The position numbers and the translations under genes are program-made. From JAPOUP01 sp965199865 (GTDB lineage Bacteria; Pseudomonadota; Alphaproteobacteria; Rhodobacterales; Rhodobacteraceae), in assembly GCA_965199865.1 (NCBI GenBank), contig CBDATU010000002.1:124001-188000 (forward strand): a stretch of DNA of 64,000 nucleotides, written 5' to 3'. The notes under the pieces are model-generated. The model saw only the letters and a list, made by a program, of their open reading frames with translations. It was not told where the DNA came from and searched no databases. Each line of letters starts with the position of its first letter. Positions within the stretch are counted from its first letter, which is position 1. Positions 43,991 through 54,105 of the stretch are shown here, one piece after another.

Positions 43991-45790
43991 TCATCCGTCA
44001 ATTTTCAGAGCTGAAATGAACGCTTCCTGAGGAATCTCGACCTTTCCAAACTGGCGCATCTTCTTCTTTCCGGCCTTCTGCTTTTCCAGAAGCTTCCGCT
44101 TTCTGGTCACGTCGCCGCCATAGCATTTGGCGGTTACGTCCTTTCTTAGCGCCGAAAGGGTTTCCCTGGCGATGACCTTACCGCCAATGGCGGCCTGGAT
44201 CGGGATCTTGAACATGTGGCGGGGGATGAGTTCCTTCAGTTTCTCGACCATGGCACGACCGCGGGCCTCCGCTCTGTCCCTGTGCACCATGATCGATAGC
44301 GCGTCGACCGGATCCTCGTTGACCAGGACCTGCATCTTGACAAGGCGGTCCTCCCGATAACCGATCATCTGGTAGTCAAAGCTCGCATAGCCCCGTGTCA
44401 CCGATTTCAGCCGGTCGTAGAAGTCGAAGACGACCTCGTTCAGGGGCAGGTCATAGACGGTCATGGCGCGCGACCCTGCGTAGCTAAGGTCGAGCTGGAT
44501 TCCGCGGCGTTCCTGGCACAGCTTGAGAACGTCACCCAGGTATTCATCGGGGGAAAGGATCGTGGCCTTGATGCGCGGCTCCTCGATGTGGCTGACACGG
44601 GTCGGGTCAGGCATGTCGGCGGGGTTGTGAAGTCTCCGCATCTCGCCGTCCTTCAGGTGCACATGATAGATGACGGACGGTGCGGTCGTGACGAGGTCGA
44701 TTCCGTATTCCCTTTCCAGGCGGTCACGGATCACCTCAAGATGGAGAAGGCCGAGAAAGCCGCAGCGAAAGCCGAATCCGAGAGAGGCGGAGGATTCCAT
44801 TTCGTGGGAGAACGAGGCGTCGTTAAGGGCAAGTTTGTCGATGGCGCCGCGCAGGTCGGTAAAGTCGGCTGAATCCACGGGAAACAGCCCGCAGAACACG
44901 ACTGGCACGGATGGTGCGAAGCCGGGCAGTGGCTCAGCGGCCTGACGTTTTTCATGGGTGATTGTATCGCCGATCCTGGTATCGCGGACCTGCTTGATCG
45001 AGGCGGTCAGGATGCCTATCTCGCCGGGCCCAAGTTCGGAAATGTCAGTCATCTTTGGCTTCAGGACCGCGAGCCTGTCGATTCCGTACGTGGCGCCGGT
45101 CTGCATCATGCGGATGCGGTCGTTCCTGCGGATCACGCCATCCATGACACGGATCAGGACCACAACGCCCAGATATGGATCATACCAGCTGTCCACCAGC
45201 ATGGCCTTGAGAGGCGCTTCACGATCACCCTCTGGAGCCGAAAGACGGTGGACTATGGCTTCCAGCAGCTCCTGGATGCCGACACCGGTCTTGGCGCTGA
45301 TCTCAATCGCATCGGTGGCGTCGATTCCGATAACATCCTCGATCTGATCGCGCACACGGTCCGGTTCGGCGGCTGGAAGGTCGATCTTGTTAAGCACGGG
45401 AACGATTTCGTGGTCGGCGTCGATGGCCTGATAGACGTTCGCCAGTGTCTGCGCCTCCACCCCCTGCGTGGCGTCGACCACCAGGAGGGAGCCCTCGACG
45501 GCACGCATTGATCGTGAGACCTCGTATGCGAAATCGACATGTCCGGGGGTATCGATGAGGTTGAGGACATAGGGGTTGCCGTCATTTGCGGTATAATCAA
45601 TCCGGACGGTATTCGCCTTTATGGTGATTCCGCGCTCGCGCTCGATGTCCATGCTATCGAGAAGCTGATCCTGCATATCGCGGGCATTCACCGTTCCGGT
45701 CATCTGTATGAGTCGGTCGGCGAGGGTGGATTTCCCGTGATCGATATGAGCCACGATGGAGAAGTTGCGAATGCGGGCAGGGTCGGTCAT
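43991..45790 (-). CDS. lepA: Elongation factor 4 (LepA) GTPase
   Basis: 599 residues, the family's standard length. It is a ribosome-associated translational GTPase that affects elongation and initiation. G1 AHIDHGKST, switch GITIKANTVRI, G3 DTPGHVDF, G4 LNKIDLP, then EF-G-like domains and the LepA-specific C-terminus KCYGGDVTRKRKLLEKQKAG. The ATG at 45790 is chosen because LepA starts a few residues before RNFSIVAHIDHG. It is convergent with the kinase operon; the 119-base gap contains a GC-rich dyad that could end both. Confidence 0.96.
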   Translation of the reverse strand: MTDPARIRNFSIVAHIDHGKSTLADRLIQMTGTVNARDMQDQLLDSMDIERERGITIKANTVRIDYTANDGNPYVLNLIDTPGHVDFAYEVSRSMRAVEGSLLVVDATQGVEAQTLANVYQAIDADHEIVPVLNKIDLPAAEPDRVRDQIEDVIGIDATDAIEISAKTGVGIQELLEAIVHRLSAPEGDREAPLKAMLVDSWYDPYLGVVVLIRVMDGVIRRNDRIRMMQTGATYGIDRLAVLKPKMTDISELGPGEIGILTASIKQVRDTRIGDTITHEKRQAAEPLPGFAPSVPVVFCGLFPVDSADFTDLRGAIDKLALNDASFSHEMESSASLGFGFRCGFLGLLHLEVIRDRLEREYGIDLVTTAPSVIYHVHLKDGEMRRLHNPADMPDPTRVSHIEEPRIKATILSPDEYLGDVLKLCQERRGIQLDLSYAGSRAMTVYDLPLNEVVFDFYDRLKSVTRGYASFDYQMIGYREDRLVKMQVLVNEDPVDALSIMVHRDRAEARGRAMVEKLKELIPRHMFKIPIQAAIGGKVIARETLSALRKDVTAKCYGGDVTRKRKLLEKQKAGKKKMRQFGKVEIPQEAFISALKIDG

Positions 45791-46438
45791 GGCGCGGATA
45801 TGATGTGGAGTTCCGGGCGGCGTCAAGTGGAACTACCGCCCATTGTCCAGTGATGTCCCATCCCGTGCGGATTGCCTGGCGGGTCCAGGGTCGGTCATTC
45901 GCTCCGCATCCTGCCCCTTTCAGTCATGCCGTATATCGGGAAGGCGTCCGTATATCCGGTGTTGCTCGATTCAGTGCCGTAATCCGTACCAGACATGAGA
46001 TACGACCGGGGAAGGGCCTGCATTTCTGAACCAATGGAAAGGACTCAAGGTGCCCTCGCCATTCTGGATGTCTCAATCGTCCAGAGAGAGGCGCATAGGT
46101 GATGTCGCGTTCAGGGTTTGGGTGATCGATCTCGCGTGTGGCGCATGGTTCCGGCGAAAGACTCGATCCGAGCCCTGAATTCTGGGCCGGGATGCCGCAG
46201 TCAGCGAGATGTTGTGAGTGTTCTGGAAAGGGCTCGACCCTGCTCAAGTCGAATTGGTCGTTGAGGAGCCCGTCGTACCGCCGAGCCGTGAAGAATTCCG
46301 GATACGGCGTTAAAAGGCCCTGAGCCTATCGGGGCATCCTTTCCCGATCCTGTACTGATCCAGACCGATGCGGGTGGCAGCGTTCAGGCCTAAGGCAACG
46401 TGTCTGCGGTGTCTGGCCGAGTGAGGTTTCAGCCAGCT
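45791..46438. other. Spacer between lepA and DksA-like gene
   Basis: About 650 bases with no gene I can support on either strand and no clear repeat. It should hold the lepA promoter and the 3' end of the zinc-finger gene transcript. Confidence 0.4.
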
Positions 46439-46774
46439 TTACCGAAGCACTGGCTTCGCTCCAGCGCAGTTCGTGCAGAGCGGCGTGTAGGGTAGGAGGT
46501 CGAGACGTCGGGGAAGGATCTCTTCACCACATCTAACGCAGAAACCGTATTCGCCTTCATCAATCCGCTTCAGGGCCTCTGTGATCATGCGTATCTCGGC
46601 CTGCCCGGAGAGGCCCATCCTCTCCAGCACCTCTTCCTCCTCGCGCTCCACCGCGAGTTCCTCCCAGTCCTTGGACTGATGCGAGTCCAGCTCTTCCGCT
46701 ATGCCCCGAAGCCGGTCTTCCAGCTCCTTAAGGCGGTTGGTCAAGGTTTGGCGGCGCTCTTCCAAAGTCGTCAT
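46439..46774 (-). CDS. DksA/TraR family C4-type zinc finger protein
   Basis: 111 residues. An N-terminal coiled coil (about 1-65, LTNRLKELEDRLRGIAEELD) is followed by the four-cysteine finger CVRCGEEILPRRLDLLPYTP with LCTNCA. DksA-type proteins enter the RNA polymerase secondary channel and alter transcription with ppGpp; short versions like this may act as independent or TraR-like modulators. The ATG at 46774 has GGAG six bases upstream; two earlier in-frame starts lack one. It is divergent from the persulfide dioxygenase gene. Confidence 0.9.
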   Translation of the reverse strand: MTTLEERRQTLTNRLKELEDRLRGIAEELDSHQSKDWEELAVEREEEEVLERMGLSGQAEIRMITEALKRIDEGEYGFCVRCGEEILPRRLDLLPYTPLCTNCAGAKPVLR

Positions 46775-46917
46775 CTCAAACTCCGTTTCCCTCATCCCCA
46801 AATTCGTCGGCTACGGCCTGTATTGCATTTCAGGGCAGTCTGTGGCCTTGTGTCCTGAATTGGCCATAGGCGAATACATTCATTCGCTAACGGTGATCGG
46901 GCTCAGGGACAGGTTTC

Positions 46918-47781
46918 ATGTCGCCAGTTGTAACAGCCTTCTTCGACCATGCAACGAATACCGTTACCTACGTTGTGCGCGACCCGCAGGGCCGCAGATG
47001 CGCGGTGATCGACAGCGTGCTGGATTTTGACTATGCAAGCGGCCACACGGACACCCGCTCCGCCGACAGGGTGATCGCCTTCCTGTGCGAAGCGGATCTG
47101 GATTTGCAGTGGATACTCGAAACCCATGTCCACGCTGACCATCTGTCCGCCGCGCCATATATCCAGGACAGACTCGGCGGACGAATTGGCATCGGAGAGA
47201 ACATAGCCGTCGTGCAGGATGTGTTCGGGAAGATCTTTAACGAAGGTACCGAATTCCAACGCGATGGCAGCCAATTCGACAGGCTGTTCACCGAAGGTGA
47301 CAGTTTCCATATTGGTCAGCTTCGCGGTGAAGTTCTGCACACGCCCGGGCATACACCGGCCTGCATGACCTATGTCATCGGTGATGCGGCCTTTGTGGGC
47401 GACACCTTGTTCATGCCCGATTTCGGCACCGCACGCTGCGACTTTCCCGGCGGGTCAGCCGAGGATCTGTTCAGCTCGATTCAGAAGATTCTTTCCCTGC
47501 CTGACAGTACCCGCATTTTTGTTGGACATGATTACAAAGCGCCGGGGCGCGATGAATACGCCTGGGAAAGCACGGTCGGGGAACAGCGGCGCAACAACGT
47601 CCATGTGCGCCACAATGTTGATTCCAAAGAGTTTGTTGAAATGCGCGAGCGCCGTGACAGCACGCTGTCAATGCCAAGGTTGATCATTCCCTCGCTGCAG
47701 ATAAACATGAGGGCGGGCAGGATGCCACCCTCCGATGATGAAGGAAACACGTACCTGAAAGTACCGGTGAACAGGCTTTGA
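46918..47781 (+). CDS. MBL-fold persulfide dioxygenase (ETHE1/Blh-like)
   Basis: 287 residues. The metallo-beta-lactamase motif is THVHADHLSAA, with HTPGHTPACMTY, VGDTLFMPDFGTARCDFPGG and FVGHDYKAPGRDEYAWES. This set, with the DFGTARCDFPGGSAEDLF stretch, defines sulfur dioxygenases that oxidise glutathione persulfide to sulfite with one Fe(II). It probably detoxifies sulfide, together with the DUF442 sulfurtransferase 240 bases downstream. In many alphaproteobacteria the two are one fused protein (Blh) under BigR; no BigR gene is in view here. Confidence 0.9.
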   Translation: MSPVVTAFFDHATNTVTYVVRDPQGRRCAVIDSVLDFDYASGHTDTRSADRVIAFLCEADLDLQWILETHVHADHLSAAPYIQDRLGGRIGIGENIAVVQDVFGKIFNEGTEFQRDGSQFDRLFTEGDSFHIGQLRGEVLHTPGHTPACMTYVIGDAAFVGDTLFMPDFGTARCDFPGGSAEDLFSSIQKILSLPDSTRIFVGHDYKAPGRDEYAWESTVGEQRRNNVHVRHNVDSKEFVEMRERRDSTLSMPRLIIPSLQINMRAGRMPPSDDEGNTYLKVPVNRL

Positions 47782-48021
47782 GGCGTTCCGTACCGCGAAT
47801 ATTCGATTGCCCAGTTAAGCAGTTCCTGATGGTTCGGAAGATTCAGCTGAACATGTCCAATCAGGCGATGTGCTTTCAGGTTGGCCTTGACCGTAGGCGC
47901 GGCAACGCCGGAGGATGGCGATCAAGCCTACGACTTTCGGCCAAAGCAGTCGCGGTGCCATTCCGCCCGCGTGGTGAAGGCGGGTAGACTTGTCGATACG
48001 CTGTGTATAGGGGAGGGTTCC

Positions 48022-48474
48022 ATGGAAATCCGTCGCATTACATCTGAATTTGCGGTTTCTCCGCAGCCTGATCCGGGAGATATGGCCGCGGTCGCCGCTG
48101 AAGGATTCGTTGCCGTCATCAACAACAGGCCCGACAGCGAAGTGCCTCCGGAGCAGCGGTCCGGGCCGATGCGGCTGGCGGCGGAGGCCGCAGGCCTGTC
48201 CTATGTGGAAAATCCGGTGGTCAACGGAGCCATGACCATGGAAATGGTGGCACGTCAGATCGAGGCCGCCGACGCCCATGAGGGGCCTGTGCTGGCATGG
48301 TGCCGGACGGGAACGCGATCCTCGATGGTTTGGGCGCTTGGCCAGGCAGGGCGCCTTCCCACATCGGAAATCATGGATGGCCTCGCACGTGCGGGTTATG
48401 ATCTTCCAGCATTGGCTCCCCAGATCGACAGGCTGGCAGGTGGAGCGGTGCATGGCCCGTCTACCTCGCCTTAA
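48022..48474 (+). CDS. TIGR01244/DUF442 family sulfurtransferase-phosphatase domain protein
   Basis: A 150-residue domain of the family fused to persulfide dioxygenase in Blh. Seen: ITSEFAVSPQPDPGDMAAVA, GFVAVINNRPDSE and the P-loop WCRTGTRSSMVWAL with the catalytic Cys, a tyrosine-phosphatase-like CX5R fold repurposed for sulfur transfer. The ATG at 48022 follows GGGGAGGG; an earlier open frame has no such site. It most likely supplies or accepts persulfide for the dioxygenase encoded just upstream. Confidence 0.88.
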   Translation: MEIRRITSEFAVSPQPDPGDMAAVAAEGFVAVINNRPDSEVPPEQRSGPMRLAAEAAGLSYVENPVVNGAMTMEMVARQIEAADAHEGPVLAWCRTGTRSSMVWALGQAGRLPTSEIMDGLARAGYDLPALAPQIDRLAGGAVHGPSTSP

Positions 48475-49703
48475 CGCGCATCGCGGGAGTTGACGGCGAG
48501 CGCGTTGAAACGCTGGATTCCGAAAGAGGACCAATGTTCACCAGCGAGAAGGCTGGCCCGTTGGCATTTAGGTTACGCTGACCGCTGGTAGCCAGGATGA
48601 ACACTGATTCCGCCCTGTCTGGGTGGCACCTTACCGCTCAGGGAATCACCCCATGCTGAAGCGTCGCTGTCGCGACGGTAGGGCATGGTAGATCCCGTAT
48701 GATGCCAGGTGACCGGGTTATCCACCGGTTTTCCATAGGTAATTCAAACTGATTTCCACAGAAATTATTGATTTCACGTGTATTTTTTCTTGCATCGTTT
48801 GGATTTGGATGTAATTATCCAATTGCGCGAAGGGTTCTGGGAACCGAAGCGAGACGCAAAGAGCCGCAAGGTTCGGAGCGGTTGTCGTCGAGTGATGTCA
48901 GATGCCCGAACGCCGGTTCTGAAAGGTTTGCATAGACCTGGAGGGAGTTGGCAGGGGCTGCATGGCAATGGTCAACAGCTGCGAGTGGTCGCAGGGCCAT
49001 GAGTGGGCTGGAAGGGCCGAGAATCGCGAGCGGCAGCGACGGTTCTTTGAGGCCAGCGCAGGGACGGGAAGACCGAAAGGCATTCTCGTTTCAGGAAGAC
49101 GTCAGGGTATGCCATTTGGCAAATGCGAAGACCGCGTCTGAGCACCTGGCGTCTTCACTGATTCCAGCACCGGGCACACTCGAAGCAAACGGGATCCGCA
49201 TAATGGATATACGGATCCCGCCGCCAGAGTATGCATTACCGCGTCTAACACCTATGTATCATTTCTACACGTTGTTGGGGTGCCTGACAAGATCTTGTGG
49301 GGCACATTTCCGTAACTGCGACATTTTTGTTTGGTGTTGCTTCACCGGGCCCATTTTGTTGCCGCAGGTCGGTGTGATTCGACAAGGCACCGCAAGGAGC
49401 GAGTAGGAATGGTTAAGACAGTGCCTTCAGTTGCAGAGATACCCCCCTGTGTTCGACTGATTGCGGCAGTTGATCTGGAAGATGAAGGAACACGGGCCAG
49501 GGAATCAGGCGGCGGTTTCGGAATGTGGGATTCGGACAGGAGTCGGGTGATGTCGTGCCGTGCCTGCGTGCCGCTGCGACCGCGTGGCTGCATGATTCCG
49601 GCAAAGGCCGAATCGATTTCAGGACATCTCAGCCGGAAAGTCCGGGATAGGTGCCTTTCTTGACGCCGGTGAAGCGCCCCGGATCTGGATGCCAGAAGCG
49701 CTG
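48475..49703. other. 1.2-kb gene-free region
   Basis: The longest empty stretch of the window. Several open frames occur, none with a domain or good ribosome site. Features noted are a single DnaA-box-like TTATCCACC at 48719-48727 and a 9-base perfect hairpin at 49190-49220. One DnaA-like box is not evidence of an origin. It may be old decayed genes. Confidence 0.4.
49190..49220. repeat. Perfect 9-base inverted repeat (hairpin)
   Basis: CGGGATCCG and its exact complement are separated by 13 AT-rich bases in an otherwise empty region. There is no T-tract on either side. It could be a relic terminator or a protein-binding dyad. Confidence 0.6.
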
Positions 49704-50471
49704 TTAGACGAACTGCTCGCGGATGAGACGTTCTTCCAGCCCATGGCCGGGATCAAATAACAGGCGGTGCTGAACGTTGGGATCCGACTTCACCTCGACT
49801 ACTGAAACCTGTCTTACCGATCGTGTGTCCGCGTCAGCCATCACTGGGCGCTTGTCCGCTTCAAGGACATCAAAGCGCACCACTGCCGATTTAGGAAGAA
49901 GCGCCCCGCGCCACCGGCGCGGCCTAAAGGCGGCCATGGCTGTCAGGGCCAGGACATCCGAGCCTATGGGAAGAATCGGTCCATGCGCGGAATAGTTATA
50001 TGCCGTCGAGCCCGCAGGCGTGCTGACGAGCGCGCCATCACAAACGAGTTCGTCCATTCTCACCTTTCCATCAATAGACACTCTGAGCTTCGCGGCCTGT
50101 GGGCCGGCGCGTAGAAGTGAGACCTCGTTGATCGCCAATCCCTCGGTGAAGGTGCCGTTTGTAGCCTCCGCATACATCGCCAGGGGGTTGATGACCGTTT
50201 CCTCGGCCGCTTCCAGGCGCTTGATCAGCCCATCAACCAGATATTCGTTCATCAGGAAGCCGATGGTTCCGCAGTTCATGCCGTAAACGGGAACGTCCAG
50301 ATGCATGGTTCCGTGAAGTGTCTGGAGCATGAAGCCGTCACCGCCAAGCGCTACGATCACGTCGGCCTCGGTCTGGGGCACGGAACCATAGACGGCGGAA
50401 AGCTCGTTCAGTGCGTTTTGGGCGACCTCGACCGGGCTCGCCGCAAATGCGAATTTTGGCGGAGCGGTCAT
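49704..50471 (-). CDS. nadK: NAD kinase
   Basis: 255 residues. It phosphorylates NAD to NADP with ATP or polyphosphate. Seen: the GGDG motif in VIVALGGDGFMLQTLHG, NCGTIGFLMNEY, AINEVSLLRAGPQAAKL and the conserved CDGALVSTPAGSTAYNYSAHG. The length is typical of short alphaproteobacterial NadK. The ATG at 50471 follows GGAGGGAAT; the frame is open 126 bases further up without family similarity. It is transcribed alone. Confidence 0.93.
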   Translation of the reverse strand: MTAPPKFAFAASPVEVAQNALNELSAVYGSVPQTEADVIVALGGDGFMLQTLHGTMHLDVPVYGMNCGTIGFLMNEYLVDGLIKRLEAAEETVINPLAMYAEATNGTFTEGLAINEVSLLRAGPQAAKLRVSIDGKVRMDELVCDGALVSTPAGSTAYNYSAHGPILPIGSDVLALTAMAAFRPRRWRGALLPKSAVVRFDVLEADKRPVMADADTRSVRQVSVVEVKSDPNVQHRLLFDPGHGLEERLIREQFV

Positions 50472-51045
50472 ATTCCCTCCTTTTCCGAGTGATTGCCCGC
50501 ATGTTTTGGAAAGGCAAGGGAATAAAGCGGCGAAAGTTTCCTGCCTTTCCGGCCAAAGAATGAAATGGCGGTTAACGTGTGTGGACTGTATCGCCAATGA
50601 AGACGCTTCGGAAGCCGATGATACTGCCGGAGGGGACCGTCCGACTGGATGGCCCGCCCGGATTTCGGGACTGCATGAGATGACCGCCCAACCTATCCGC
50701 TATGTGGGCTGCCTAAAGAACCATAGGGTCGGTAGGAGCCTCGCGAGACCTGTCTGCGATGGCAAGGACATTGAATCTTCCGGTCATGGTGACATCCAAC
50801 TCATCCCGGTTGGGTCCCCTTTCCCGATAGGGGATTGAGCGTTCCATGGAGTGTGCTGCGCAGGCGGCTGGATGATCTCCGAAAGGTCTGGGCTGGCAGG
50901 GGCAGAATCCTGCCAGCGTGATCTTCGCTCAAGACAGGTAAATGTGATGGCGTTGGCCATGTGCAAGGAGTCGCATTGCTTATACTGCCGCCGATGCCAG
51001 ATAGGGTATGTGTAAACCAGATGACCGAATGCGGGGAATGACCTC
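50472..51045. other. Divergent spacer between nadK and glyA
   Basis: About 570 bases carrying the promoters of both genes. I found no gene, and no clear riboswitch fold could be assigned by eye. Confidence 0.4.
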
Positions 51046-52341
51046 ATGAACGCTATACGCAGCGATATGCCGTTCTTTACCGAAGACCTTTCAGGCAGAG
51101 ATTCCGAGATCTTTGGTGCCATAGGAAAGGAGCTTCATCGGCAGCGGAATGAGATCGAGCTCATCGCCAGCGAGAATATCGTCAGCAGGGCGGTGATGCA
51201 GGCACAGGGCTCGGTGTTGACCAACAAATACGCTGAAGGTTATCCCGGTCGGCGCTATTACGGTGGATGCGAGTTTGTCGACATAGCGGAGACACTTGCA
51301 ATTGAACGGGCGAAGAAACTCTTTGGCTGCGGTTTCGCCAATGTTCAGCCGAATTCCGGCAGTCAGGCCAACCAGGGGGTGTTCCAGGCACTGATCCGGC
51401 CTGGGGATACGATTCTGGGAATGAGCCTGGACGCAGGCGGCCACCTTACCCATGGCGCTCGGCCAAACCAGTCGGGAAAGTGGTTCAATGCAGTGCAGTA
51501 TGGCGTTCGTAAGCAGGATATGGCCATTGATTATGAGCAGGTTGAGGAACTGGTCCAGCAACATCGACCAAAGCTCGTCATTGCTGGCGGCTCGGCGATT
51601 CCGCGCCGGATTGACTTTGCACGAATGCGTGAAATCGCGGATTCGGTCGGGGCATGGTTCCATGTCGATATGGCGCATATCGCGGGACTGGTGGCCGCGA
51701 ATGAGCATCCCAGTCCATTTCCACATGCCCATGTGGCAACCACAACCACACACAAGACCCTTCGCGGCCCACGCGGCGGAATGATCCTGACGGATGATGC
51801 GGATATCGCCAGAAGAGTTAATTCCGCAATTTTCCCGGGCATTCAGGGTGGACCGCTCATGCATGTGATTGCGGCGAAGGCGGTGGCGTTCGGGGAGGCG
51901 CTGCAGCCGGAGTTCAGGACCTATATCCGACAGGTGATCGCCAACGCTCAGGCATTGGCTGATCAACTGATGAAGGAAGGGCTTGATATTGTTACTGGCG
52001 GGACGGACACCCACGTCGTCCTTGTCGACCTTCGTCCAAAGGGCGTGAAGGGAAATGCGACCGAAAGGGCTCTCGGTCGGGCGAACATTACCTGCAACAA
52101 GAACGGCATACCGTTTGATATCGAGAAGCCGACCGTGACGAGTGGTATACGGCTTGGCAGCCCCGCCTGCACCACACGTGGCTTTGGAACAGTGGAGTTT
52201 AGACAGGTCGCTGACAGGATTGTCGAAGTGATCGACGGCCTTGCGGTAAATGGTGAGGACGGCAACTCGGAGGTGGAGAACACTGCAAGGACCTGGGTGG
52301 AGGAGCTCTGTGGCCGCTTCCCGATCTATCCAGACATCTGA
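51046..52341 (+). CDS. glyA: Serine hydroxymethyltransferase
   Basis: 431 residues, full length. A PLP enzyme that interconverts serine and glycine while charging tetrahydrofolate with a one-carbon unit. Seen: IELIASENIVSRAVMQAQGS, YAEGYPGRRYYGGCEFVD, NVQPNSGSQANQGV, HVDMAHIAGLVA and the PLP lysine in TTTTHKTLRGPRGG. The substrate-binding stretch reads GGSAIPRRIDF where most have GASAYPR, a small variation. The ATG start agrees with the family. It is not clearly in an operon. Confidence 0.95.
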   Translation: MNAIRSDMPFFTEDLSGRDSEIFGAIGKELHRQRNEIELIASENIVSRAVMQAQGSVLTNKYAEGYPGRRYYGGCEFVDIAETLAIERAKKLFGCGFANVQPNSGSQANQGVFQALIRPGDTILGMSLDAGGHLTHGARPNQSGKWFNAVQYGVRKQDMAIDYEQVEELVQQHRPKLVIAGGSAIPRRIDFARMREIADSVGAWFHVDMAHIAGLVAANEHPSPFPHAHVATTTTHKTLRGPRGGMILTDDADIARRVNSAIFPGIQGGPLMHVIAAKAVAFGEALQPEFRTYIRQVIANAQALADQLMKEGLDIVTGGTDTHVVLVDLRPKGVKGNATERALGRANITCNKNGIPFDIEKPTVTSGIRLGSPACTTRGFGTVEFRQVADRIVEVIDGLAVNGEDGNSEVENTARTWVEELCGRFPIYPDI

Positions 52342-52465
52342 ATCGGGTCGGGTGGAGGATTGCATGGCGGACTTACCCCAGCAGGCCGAACTGTCGCCGA
52401 GGTCCGATTTCATACGATCACCGTTGACCCGGACTCAGCGGACGGCCTGACGTATCGCGACCGCC

Positions 52466-53224
52466 ATGCTCCATGTTACCAAATACGGTTCCGATTCCGA
52501 TCAACCCCCGTTGCTGATCGCGCATGGGCTCTTCGGTTCGGGCAGAAACTGGAGCACCGTCGCAAATCGACTGTCCCAGGAGCGCAGGGTGCTGGTCGTC
52601 GATATGCGCAATCATGGCTCAAGTGATTGGCAGGATAGTCACGGTTATGACGGCCTCGCCGCCGATCTTGCCGAAGTGATCGAATCGTTCGGTGGTTATG
52701 CGGATGTATTGGGCCACTCGATGGGCGGCAAGGCATCAATGGTGGTGGCGCTTGATCATCCTGCGGTGGTCAGGCGGCTGGTCGTCGCTGACATCGCGCC
52801 AATTACCTACGACCATAGCCAAAGCCATCTGATTGAGGCTATGCGCTGCGTAGATCTTGAAGCCGTCGAGCGGCGGTCTGACGCCGATTCCGCATTGCGC
52901 GCCTCCATCAAAGAGCCCGGTGTGAGAGCGTTTCTACTGCAGTCACTCGATTTGAGCCAGAAGCGCTGGCGGCTTAACCTTGATGTTCTGCAGGCAGAGA
53001 TGGACAGAATCGTTGGCTGGCCAGTCTTCGAAACGAAAGCTTTCCATCCAACGCTCTTTCTGTCCGGTTCTACCAGCGACTATGTCAACCAGGGTGGTCG
53101 TGCCAGTGCCAGGATGCACTTTCCGAATGCCCGTTTCGCAAGGATTCCAGGTGCCGGACACTGGCTTCACGCCGAAAAGCCCAGGGAATTCGAGGCTGCC
53201 GTTCGAGCATTCCTGCGCATCTGA
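52466..53224 (+). CDS. Alpha/beta hydrolase, YbfF-type esterase
   Basis: 252 residues. HGLFGSGRNWSTVA near residue 21 carries the oxyanion hole; the nucleophile elbow is LGHSMGGK (Ser about 89), and the catalytic His lies in GAGHWLHAEKP near the C-terminus. RNHGSSDW is a typical YbfF block. Such enzymes hydrolyse short acyl esters, including acyl-CoA in E. coli YbfF; the cellular role is unclear. It follows glyA by 124 bases in the same direction, possibly as read-through. Confidence 0.9.
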   Translation: MLHVTKYGSDSDQPPLLIAHGLFGSGRNWSTVANRLSQERRVLVVDMRNHGSSDWQDSHGYDGLAADLAEVIESFGGYADVLGHSMGGKASMVVALDHPAVVRRLVVADIAPITYDHSQSHLIEAMRCVDLEAVERRSDADSALRASIKEPGVRAFLLQSLDLSQKRWRLNLDVLQAEMDRIVGWPVFETKAFHPTLFLSGSTSDYVNQGGRASARMHFPNARFARIPGAGHWLHAEKPREFEAAVRAFLRI

Positions 53225-53616
53225 CTCATATGGATTCGGATGCGGCAGCTGCGCGACGGATCATTACCGACGGCTTCACAGCTGCGGAGCCGTAAGTCCG
53301 GCTCTGCTGGTGTTCCTTCACCAGAGACGGGAAACAGGGCCATGAACGACCTCAGCGCCATTCAGCCGACCAGCCTTCCAGAGTGGTCATTCACTCGCTC
53401 GATACAGGTGGCGTCTCCAGGGCTGCTCACTTGGCCAGCATATCAATGCTGATAGGGTCGGGTACAGGAATTTTCGGGAATTACCGAACCAGGTTCGCTG
53501 GGGCCGCGTCGGAATCGCAGGAGCCCAACGCAGAGGTGATTGGGAGTGTGGCCGCGCAGCTTGGACGGATGTCGCGAACGACGCTTTCTCGCTCCGGCCC
53601 GTCGGAAAGCCAGTGT
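53225..53616. other. Spacer between esterase and secreted hypothetical
   Basis: About 390 bases between convergent genes. I see no supported gene, RNA or repeat. Confidence 0.4.
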
Positions 53617-54105
53617 TCATTGGCAGCCGTTGGATACAAACGCTACCCTGTCCGGATCGGGCTCATATCCTTCAAAGTCTGAGGACCAGGTACCGGAATC
53701 GCTTACCACATTCAGGATAATCCTTTGGCCGGAAGCGACAGCTTTGGTCACTTCGGTTCCGAAAGATTCGGCGAGGCCCGTGAGGAGCGAGTCCAGGGCG
53801 AAGCCCTGTGTCACTATCGGTTCGCCTTCTCCGACCCTGTAGGTCAATTCCACCGCCCTTGGCCTTTCGGACACGATGCCGTGGAGAGCAATGGAAAACT
53901 CATAGCCACCCTTCCCATCGCAAATTGCCGTGATTCCCCAAGGATAGGGATCAGCGGTGGCCTCGCGGTCGTCATCTAGCAGAAGCCATTCAGATTTGCC
54001 CGCACCAGAAGAACTTCCCTCGTGTTCGTGGAATTCGAAAATGTCACTATGGCCCACGCCTGGAACCAACGCCGCCAGCGAGATCGCGGTGAACAGTATC
54101 TTCAT
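53617..54105 (-). CDS. Hypothetical secreted protein
   Basis: 162 residues from the ATG at 54105, which has AGGA seven bases upstream. A short Sec signal peptide (MKILFTAISLAALVPGVGHS) is followed by an acidic mature chain with no family I recognise. Two cysteines, in ITAICDGKGGYEF and near the end in VSNGC, could form a disulfide in the periplasm. Codon use and the clear signal peptide argue it is real. Confidence 0.65.
   Translation of the reverse strand: MKILFTAISLAALVPGVGHSDIFEFHEHEGSSSGAGKSEWLLLDDDREATADPYPWGITAICDGKGGYEFSIALHGIVSERPRAVELTYRVGEGEPIVTQGFALDSLLTGLAESFGTEVTKAVASGQRIILNVVSDSGTWSSDFEGYEPDPDRVAFVSNGCQ

Noticed and set aside
48719..48727. DnaA-box-like TTATCCACC as sign of a replication origin
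   Set aside because: A single box with one mismatch and no cluster of boxes, no dnaA/dnaN/hemE neighbours and no AT-rich unwinding stretch.
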